Origin: Planctomycetaceae bacterium
GTDB taxonomy: Bacteria; Planctomycetota; Planctomycetia; Pirellulales; UBA1268
NCBI GenBank assembly: GCA_947453875.1
Contig: CANGIH010000026.1
Coordinates: 1-12,301 of the forward strand
Direction: 5' to 3'
Length of the DNA: 12,301 nucleotides
A program made the translations under genes and the position numbers. Position 1 is the first letter of the stretch. Every line of letters starts with the position of its first letter. Under the pieces are notes generated by a model. It saw only the letters and a program-made list of their open reading frames with translations, searched no databases and was not told where the DNA came from. Positions 6,501 to 12,301 of the stretch are shown in pieces.

Positions 6501-9218
6501 GTGCGATCGAGACGCCGCGCCATCCTCCGGCTTGCCATGCTCGGCCTTCTGGCGGCGACCGTGGCTGGCGTCGCTGCCGCCGACACCCCCTGGTCGCTTG
6601 AGCCCCTTTCCCGTCCTGCCGTCCCGGCAGGGGCGAGCCATCCGATCGACGCCTTCATCCGGGCGCGGCTCGTGAAGGATGGGATCGCTCCGGCCCCCCC
6701 GGCCGATCCGCGGTCGCTCCTCCGCCGCCTTCATTACGACCTCACCGGTCTGCCCCCCACCACTGAAGACGTCGACGCCTTCGCAGCCGCCGTGGCCATG
6801 CACGGCCCCGATCGCGCGCTCGGCGCCGTCATCGACATGCTCCTCGCCTCGCCGCGGCACGGGGAACATTTCGCCCGCCACTGGCTCGATGCCGCCCATT
6901 ACGCCGACACCCACGGCAACGACCACGACCACGCCCGCCCCCATGCCTGGCCCTACCGCGATTGGGTGATCAGGGCCTTCAATGACGACAAGCCCTATGG
7001 CCGGTTCGTCGCCGAGCAGGTGGCCGGCGACGTTCTCTTCCCCGACGATCCACAGGCCGTTGTAGCCCTCGGCTTCCTCGCTGCCGGGCCCTGGGACGAC
7101 ACGCTCATGGTCGGCGTCCGCGAGGACACCGTCGACCATCTCATGTCGCAGAATCTCGATCGCGACGACTACGTGATGACGGTGATGAGCACCTTCCAGA
7201 GCCTCACCGTCCACTGTGCCCGCTGCCACGATCACAAGTTCGATCCGGTCTCGCAGCGCGACTACCACGCCCTCCAGGCCGTGTTCGCCGGCATCGACCG
7301 GGCCGACCGTCCCTACGACACCGATCCCGCCCTCCACGCCCGCCGCCGCTCGCTCCTCGCCCGGCGGGCCGCGATCGAGCACCGCGATGCGGCGATCCTC
7401 GCGTCGATCGCCGATCCAGCGGAGGCTGCCCGCCTCGCCGCCGCCGCCACGTCGAAGCAGACCCGCGCCGATTCCTTCGACCCGATCGAGATCCTCGCGA
7501 TCACGAGCGTCGCGTCCGCCGGCACGGTCCACACGCCCCTCCCCGACGGCTCCTGGCTCGCCTCCGGGCCGACGCCCGAGAAGGACTCGATCATCGTCAC
7601 CGCCAGATCGACGCTCCGCGATCTCCGTGCGCTCCGCCTGGAGACGCTCGCCGATCCCTCGCTCCCCGGCGGCGGACCGGGCCGCTACGAGCCGGCAGGC
7701 AATTTCCATCTGACGGAGTTTTCCGTCGCCGCCCGCGCGCTTGCCCCCGGCGACAAGCCGGCCGCACCGGTGGCGTTCGCCCGGGCCGCCGCGGATCACG
7801 CCGACAGCAACGACCCGGTGAACGGCGCGATCGATGGCCAAGCCACCACCCACTGGAGCATCCATCCGCGTTACGGCCAGCACCACGAAGCGGTCTTCCA
7901 TCTCGCCGAGCCGTTGGCCACGGAAGGGGGCGCGATCCTCACGATCCGCCTCGACTTCCAAGGGGCCAGCGGCCATCAGGTGGGGCGGCTGCGACTGTCG
8001 GCCTGCGGCCCGGAGCTCGCGCCCGCCGACCGCGATCCAGTTCCCCAGGCGCTTGCCGCGCTTTTGGCCAAGCCCGCCGCGGAGCGGACGGCCGCGGAAA
8101 CCGAGGCGTTGTTCCTCGACCTGATCCGGGTAGAGGTCGAGAGCGAGCTTGCCTCGCTACCGCCACCTGAGAAGGTCTATGCGGTCACCAACGATTTCGC
8201 GGCGCAAGGGTCGTTCAAGCCGGCGAAGTCGCCGCGGCCGATCCGCATCCTCGAGCGTGGCGAGGTGACCAAGCCCCTGGAGGAAGTGGGGCCGGCGGCG
8301 CTTGCCTGCCTTCCCGATCTCCCCGCCGATCTTTTCATCCGCGGTGACGACGAGGGGGCCAGGCGGGCGGCGCTTGCGCGCTTCCTCGTCGACGACCGCA
8401 ACGTTTTGACGTGGCGGAGCATCGTCAACCGGGTGTGGCAGTGGCACTTCGGCCGCGGGCTCGTCGAGTCGCCGAACGATTTCGGGTTCATGGGGAGCGA
8501 ACCGAGCCACCCGGAGCTCCTCGATTGGCTCGCCTGCTGGTTCCGCGACGATGGCGCCGGCTCACTCGCGGCTCTCCATCGGCTCATCCTCTCGAGCGCC
8601 ACCTGGCAGCAGGCGGTCACCTTCGATCCCCATGCCGCCGGCATCGACGCCGACAACCGGCTCCTGTGGCGCGCCCACCGGCGCCGGCTCACGGGCGAGC
8701 AGCTCCGCGACACGCTCGTCGGCCTCGGTGACGGCCTCGATCTTGCCATGGGGGGCCCGGCGGTCGTCCACTTCCTCGCCAAGGGGAAGGCGACATTCAT
8801 GCCCGATGGCGGGGCTCCGGCGTTCCTCGATTACGAACATTTCCCAGTCGATGCTCCCGCCCACCGCCGCCGCGCGATCTACCGCTTCGTCTTCCGCACC
8901 GTCCCCGATCCCTTCATGGACGCCCTCGACGTCCCCGATGGCGGGCAACTCGTGCCGGTGCGCAACGAATCGACGACCGCCGTGCAGGCCCTCGCCCTCC
9001 AAAACGATCCCTTCGTCCTCCATCAAGCCGGGCGGATCACCGCCCGGATCGAGGCGAGGGGAGATGGCGATGCGATCGATGCGCTCTTCCGCCATCTCCT
9101 CCTCCGGCCACCGTCTGCCGAGGAGCGGGTGCTGGTGGCAGCGCATGCCGAGGAGCACGGCCTCGCCGCCGCCGCCCACCTCCTCCTCAACACGAACGAA
9201 TTCCTCTACCTCGACTGA
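6501..9218 (+). CDS. Exported DUF1549/DUF1553 (PSCyt2/PSD1) protein
   Basis: The 905-residue protein belongs to the large planctomycete PSCyt2/PSD1 family, whose function is not established. Residues 1-27 form a signal peptide (basic start, hydrophobic core, cleavage near VAAAD), so it acts outside the cytoplasm. DUF1549 covers about 45-255, with the typical LRRLHYDLTGLPPT and HWLDAAHYADT stretches. It ends in the haem-type motif CARCH at 239-243, followed by DHKFDPV. A beta-rich insert at about 370-510 resembles the galactose-binding-like segment often found in these proteins (GNFHLTEFSV, AIDGQATTHWSI). DUF1553 covers about 625-890, with SIVNRVWQWHFGRGLV and a C-terminus ending in NTNEFLYLD. 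The N-terminal PSCyt1 cytochrome domain found in many relatives is absent. The GTG start is chosen for its AAGGGA site and signal peptide. The DUF1501 gene follows 39 nt after the stop, so the two probably form an operon. Confidence 0.93.
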   Translation: MRSRRRAILRLAMLGLLAATVAGVAAADTPWSLEPLSRPAVPAGASHPIDAFIRARLVKDGIAPAPPADPRSLLRRLHYDLTGLPPTTEDVDAFAAAVAMHGPDRALGAVIDMLLASPRHGEHFARHWLDAAHYADTHGNDHDHARPHAWPYRDWVIRAFNDDKPYGRFVAEQVAGDVLFPDDPQAVVALGFLAAGPWDDTLMVGVREDTVDHLMSQNLDRDDYVMTVMSTFQSLTVHCARCHDHKFDPVSQRDYHALQAVFAGIDRADRPYDTDPALHARRRSLLARRAAIEHRDAAILASIADPAEAARLAAAATSKQTRADSFDPIEILAITSVASAGTVHTPLPDGSWLASGPTPEKDSIIVTARSTLRDLRALRLETLADPSLPGGGPGRYEPAGNFHLTEFSVAARALAPGDKPAAPVAFARAAADHADSNDPVNGAIDGQATTHWSIHPRYGQHHEAVFHLAEPLATEGGAILTIRLDFQGASGHQVGRLRLSACGPELAPADRDPVPQALAALLAKPAAERTAAETEALFLDLIRVEVESELASLPPPEKVYAVTNDFAAQGSFKPAKSPRPIRILERGEVTKPLEEVGPAALACLPDLPADLFIRGDDEGARRAALARFLVDDRNVLTWRSIVNRVWQWHFGRGLVESPNDFGFMGSEPSHPELLDWLACWFRDDGAGSLAALHRLILSSATWQQAVTFDPHAAGIDADNRLLWRAHRRRLTGEQLRDTLVGLGDGLDLAMGGPAVVHFLAKGKATFMPDGGAPAFLDYEHFPVDAPAHRRRAIYRFVFRTVPDPFMDALDVPDGGQLVPVRNESTTAVQALALQNDPFVLHQAGRITARIEARGDGDAIDALFRHLLLRPPSAEERVLVAAHAEEHGLAAAAHLLLNTNEFLYLD

Positions 9219-9257
9219 TCCAGGCACCGATCGCGTCCACGATCGCCGCCCCCACGC

Positions 9258-10673
9258 ATGCATCCCACCTCCCCAATCCCCCGACGCGAGTGCTTGAAGA
9301 CGCTGTCGAGCGGGCTCGGCGGGATCGCCTGCGCGATGCTCGCCGCGGAGGAGGTGGGAGCTGCGGCACCGTTTCTCCATGGCGGGAAGCCGCGGGCGAA
9401 ACGGGTCGTGGAGCTCTTCATGACCGGCGGGGCGAGCCAGTGCGATCTGTTCGACTACAAGCCGCGGCTCGAAGCCCTCCATGGCCAGCCGTTCGATCCC
9501 GGGAGTGGCAAGCGGGTCGAGGCGAGCATCAGCACGCCCGGTGCGGTCATGAAAAGCCCGTTTGCATGGGACAGACATGGGGAATGCGGGCGGTGGGTCA
9601 GCTCGGTGCTCCCATACCTATCTCGTCATGTCGATCAGATGGCGTTCCTGATGGCGATGGAGTCGCCATCGAATGTCCATGGCCCGGCGAGCTACCTGCA
9701 GACGAGCGGGTTTCTCCTGCCCGGATTTCCCTGCGCCGGCGCCTGGATCTCGCACGCGCTTGGCAGCCTCGCCGACAACATCCCCGCTTTTGTCACGCTC
9801 CCCGATGCCCGCGGTCTTCCCTACAACGGCCGCAGCGCCTTCACCGCCGGCTTTCTTCCGGCCAACCACCAGGGCACGGTGATCAAGGCCTCGGCCCCGC
9901 AGCCAATCTCGCATCTCCACCCACCGGCCGACCGCACCGACATCACGGCCGCGAGCCGGGCCGAGGGGCTCGAGGTTCTTCGGAGGCTCAACGCCCTCCA
10001 TGGCGAGGCCCGCCCCGGCGACGACCGGCTGGCGGCCCGGATGGCAAGCTATGAACTCGCCGCCCGGCTCCAGCTCTCGGCGCCCGAGCTCCTCGATCTC
10101 ACCGGTGAGACTGCCGAGACCGAAAAACTCTACGGCCTCGATCAGCCGGAGACCGCCGACTTCGGCCGGCGCTGCCTCCTCGCCCGCAGGCTCCTCGAGC
10201 GTGGCGCCCGGTTGGTGCAGGTGTGGAATGGGCCCGGTGGCGGATCGCTCAACTGGGACAACCACACGGATATCCCGCGCGAGCTTGGAGCGGCGGCGAA
10301 GGGGATGGATCAGCCGGCAGCCGCGCTCCTTCTCGACCTTTCCCGTCGCGGCCTCCTCGATGACACGCTCCTGATCTGGACGACCGAGTTTGGGCGGATG
10401 CCGTTCAGCCAGGGAAGCGTGGGGCGCGACCACAACGGCGGCACGTTCGTGTCGTGGCTCGCCGGTGCCGGGATCAGGCCCGGCACGTCGTTCGGGAAAA
10501 GTGACGAGTGGTCATGGAAGGCCGAGCGCGACGTCACCACCGGCTACGACCTCCATGCCACGATCCTCTGGCTCCTCGGCGTCGACCATGAGCGGCTCAC
10601 CTTCCGCCACTCCGGGGTCGATCGCCGGCTGACCGATGTCCATGGCCGGGTGATCCGCGAGATCCTCGCCTGA
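9258..10673 (+). CDS. Exported DUF1501 (sulfatase/alkaline-phosphatase-like) protein
   Basis: At 471 residues this is a normal-length DUF1501 protein, a family of the alkaline phosphatase/sulfatase-like superfamily with no proven activity. Residues 9-14 (RRECLK) followed by a mild hydrophobic stretch look like a Tat signal, suggesting folded export. Family landmarks include VELFMTGGASQCDLFDYKP at 51-69, WTTEFGRMPF at 374-383 and GRDHNGG at 389-395; the Asp and His residues here are plausible metal ligands by analogy with the superfamily. The C-terminal HATILWLLGVDHERLTF stretch is also typical. It follows the DUF1549/DUF1553 gene by 39 nt, the usual planctomycete order, which suggests the two proteins act together. 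No Shine-Dalgarno sequence is visible before the ATG at 9258, unlike most genes here. Family assignment is firm; any hydrolase activity is inference. Confidence 0.93.
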   Translation: MHPTSPIPRRECLKTLSSGLGGIACAMLAAEEVGAAAPFLHGGKPRAKRVVELFMTGGASQCDLFDYKPRLEALHGQPFDPGSGKRVEASISTPGAVMKSPFAWDRHGECGRWVSSVLPYLSRHVDQMAFLMAMESPSNVHGPASYLQTSGFLLPGFPCAGAWISHALGSLADNIPAFVTLPDARGLPYNGRSAFTAGFLPANHQGTVIKASAPQPISHLHPPADRTDITAASRAEGLEVLRRLNALHGEARPGDDRLAARMASYELAARLQLSAPELLDLTGETAETEKLYGLDQPETADFGRRCLLARRLLERGARLVQVWNGPGGGSLNWDNHTDIPRELGAAAKGMDQPAAALLLDLSRRGLLDDTLLIWTTEFGRMPFSQGSVGRDHNGGTFVSWLAGAGIRPGTSFGKSDEWSWKAERDVTTGYDLHATILWLLGVDHERLTFRHSGVDRRLTDVHGRVIREILA

Positions 10674-10807
10674 CACCCGGGCATCGAGGATCGCTCGCCG
10701 TCGGGATCAGGGGCTGTTTTTCGTCTTGCGTCGGCGGGGCCGGTGGGGTCAATTCTCTCAGGCTGTCTCCGCCTCATCGCCCCACCAGACATCTGCCAGG
10801 GCTGTCG
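10674..10807. other. Intergenic gap between the DUF1501 gene and the permease
   Basis: These 134 bases probably hold the end of the DUF1501 operon and the permease promoter. A five-T run at 10717-10721 has only a three-base-pair stem before it. TTGCGT at 10726-10731 and AATTCT at 10751-10756 are 19 nt apart, a poor promoter match. Neither is called as a feature. Confidence 0.4.
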
Positions 10808-12301
10808 ATGTTCCCTTCGATCGCGCTGCTCGCGGCAGCCGCCCCCGTGGGCGACTGGCCCGCCCTCCTCACGGCGCTCGTGGTCTGCGCCACGCTCGTC
10901 GCGCTCCTTGTCGGCCAACGCGGGCCCGACATGGCGATGATCGGGGGGGTCGTGGTGCTCCTTGCCGCCGGCATCCTCACCCCCGAGGAGGCCCTCAAGG
11001 GGATGAGCAATGAGGGGATGATCACGGTGGCGGCCCTGTTCGTCGTGGCTGCCGCGGTGGAGCGCACGGGGGCGTTGGCCACGGTCGTCGATCGGGTGCT
11101 CGGGCGCCCGGCCACACTCGCCTCCGCGCAGCTGCGGACGATGATCGGCCCGGCCTTCGTCTCGGCCTTCATGAACAACACCCCCGTCGTCGCGCTGATG
11201 GTGCCGGCGATCCGCGACTGGGCGAAGAAGCACCGCTTCAGCGTCTCGAAGCTGTTGATGCCGATGAACGCGGCGGTCGTCCTCGGCGGCCTGTGCACGC
11301 TGATCGGCACGAGCACGAATGTCGTCGTCAGCGGCCTCGTGAAAGGGAAGACCGGGGAACCGCTGGGGATGTTCGAGATCACCCGCCTCGGCGTGCCGCT
11401 CCTGATGGCGGGCATGGTCTATCTCGTGTTCGCCAGCCGCACGCTCCTCAAAGACCGGAGGCCGGCGATGAGCGTCGGCGACGATCCGCGTGAATACACC
11501 CTCGAGATGGTGGTGGAGGAAGGGAGCCCGCTTGCCGGCCGGACGATCGAGGAGGCGGGGCTGCGTGGCCTCGACGGCCTCTTTCTCATGGAGATCGACC
11601 GGGGCGGGCACTTCCTCGCGCCGGTGGCCCCCACCGAGCGGCTCGAAGATGGCGACCGTCTCGTTTTTGTCGGGGTCGTGGAGTCGGTGGTGGAGCTCCA
11701 GAAGCTCCGCGGCCTCCGCCCGGCCACCGACCAGCTCTTCACGCTCGATGGGCCGAGGTCGGAGCGGACGCTCATCGAGGCGGTGGTGTCCAACAGCTGC
11801 CCGTTGGTCGGTCGATCGATCCGTGACGCCCGCTTCCGTTCGAGCTACGACGCCGTCGTGATCGCGGTGGGGCGCAACGGCGAGCGGCTGCGGATGAAGA
11901 CCGGCGATATTGTCCTCCAGCCGGGCGATACGCTCCTCCTCGAGGCGGCGCCCGGGTTCGTGGAGCGGCAGGGGAGCAACCGCGACTTCTATCTCGTCAG
12001 CGAGGTGAGCGATTCCCGCCCGCCGCGGCATGACCGGGCGGCACTGGCGCTGGTGGTGCTCGTGTCGATGGTGGTGGCGGCGACGCTGGAGCTGGTGCCG
12101 ATGGTGGCGGCGGCGCTCGTGGCAGCGGCGGTCGTCGTCGCCACACGCTGCCTCACCTCCGACGAGGCCCGCGACGCGATCGAGTGGGAATCGCTGCTGC
12201 TGATCGCCGCCAGCTTCGGCATCGCCCGGGCGATGGAGAAGACGGGACTTGCCGAGATGGTGTCGAGCGCCACGATCGACCTCGCCGGCAACCATCCCCA
12301 C
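10808..12301 (+). CDS. SLC13-type anion permease with two RCK_C (TrkA_C) domains (3' end beyond window)
   Basis: Reading from the ATG at 10808 gives 498 codons open to the window edge. Relatives are about 600 residues, so roughly the last 100 are missing. The first membrane half (about residues 16-212) carries the SLC13 ion/substrate motifs FMNNTPVVALMVP at 121-133 and GTSTN at 167-171. Two soluble RCK_C/TrkA_C-like domains follow at about 228-300 and 318-388, ending in GDRLVFVG and GDTLLLEA. The membrane region resumes at about 410, and WESLLLIAASFGIARAMEKTG opens the second inverted half. Such proteins move anions such as sulfate or dicarboxylates, usually with sodium; the substrate cannot be told here. 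RCK_C domains usually bind small ligands and may regulate transport. AGGG lies 6 nt before the start. The gene is 134 bp after the DUF1501 gene and probably a separate transcription unit. Confidence 0.9.
   Translation, partial: MFPSIALLAAAAPVGDWPALLTALVVCATLVALLVGQRGPDMAMIGGVVVLLAAGILTPEEALKGMSNEGMITVAALFVVAAAVERTGALATVVDRVLGRPATLASAQLRTMIGPAFVSAFMNNTPVVALMVPAIRDWAKKHRFSVSKLLMPMNAAVVLGGLCTLIGTSTNVVVSGLVKGKTGEPLGMFEITRLGVPLLMAGMVYLVFASRTLLKDRRPAMSVGDDPREYTLEMVVEEGSPLAGRTIEEAGLRGLDGLFLMEIDRGGHFLAPVAPTERLEDGDRLVFVGVVESVVELQKLRGLRPATDQLFTLDGPRSERTLIEAVVSNSCPLVGRSIRDARFRSSYDAVVIAVGRNGERLRMKTGDIVLQPGDTLLLEAAPGFVERQGSNRDFYLVSEVSDSRPPRHDRAALALVVLVSMVVAATLELVPMVAAALVAAAVVVATRCLTSDEARDAIEWESLLLIAASFGIARAMEKTGLAEMVSSATIDLAGNHPH

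Noticed and set aside
6246..7976. Open frame of about 576 codons on the minus strand, opposite the DUF1549 region
   Set aside because: Gly/Arg/Val-rich with no domain, and fully antisense to a clear family protein.
10708..10721. Intrinsic terminator after the DUF1501 gene
   Set aside because: The T-run is preceded by only a three-base-pair CAG/CTG stem; an alternative CGCCG/CGGCG pairing has a loop of about 25 nt and does not sit before the T-run.
10544..12301. Long open frame on the minus strand, opposite the permease and the end of the DUF1501 gene
   Set aside because: It is an Arg/His/Asp-rich low-complexity translation antisense to recognised SLC13 and RCK_C domains; such antisense frames are typical of GC-rich coding DNA.

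Overview
The window looks like a piece of a planctomycete chromosome, most likely from the Pirellulales or a related lineage. The evidence is the gene content: a DUF1549/DUF1553 (PSCyt2/PSD1) protein followed by a DUF1501 protein, and an ECF sigma factor next to a transmembrane Ser/Thr kinase. The DNA is GC-rich, with strong G/C third positions. Genus and species cannot be read from the sequence alone.

Layout, left to right. (1) A c-type cytochrome gene on the minus strand starts at 592 and runs off the left edge. (2) A YheT-type alpha/beta hydrolase lies on the minus strand (711-1763). (3) Across a 197-bp divergent intergenic region sits a plus-strand two-gene operon: an ECF-like sigma factor (1961-2617), then, 5 nt later, a membrane Ser/Thr kinase (2623-5325) whose N-terminus carries a zinc-binding anti-sigma (ZAS) motif and whose C-terminus is a long helical, TPR-like region. 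(4) Convergent to the kinase is a minus-strand SAM-dependent methyltransferase with two C-terminal hydrophobic segments (5416-6249). (5) Divergent from it is the plus-strand pair DUF1549/DUF1553 (6501-9218) and DUF1501 (9258-10673), both with export signals. (6) A plus-strand SLC13-type anion permease with two RCK_C/TrkA_C-like domains starts at 10808 and runs off the right edge.

How the genes may work together. The sigma factor, anti-sigma-like zinc motif and kinase look like one signalling unit, in which the membrane kinase could hold or release its sigma factor on a signal sensed outside the membrane; this is inferred from architecture. The DUF1549/DUF1553 and DUF1501 proteins are a conserved planctomycete pair of unproven function, probably acting together outside the cytoplasm and possibly linked to a haem or redox step. 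The other genes show no firm pathway connection. No tRNA, rRNA, CRISPR array, insertion sequence, attachment site, riboswitch or convincing terminator was seen. No gene-free stretch exceeds 300 bases; the longest is 6250-6500.
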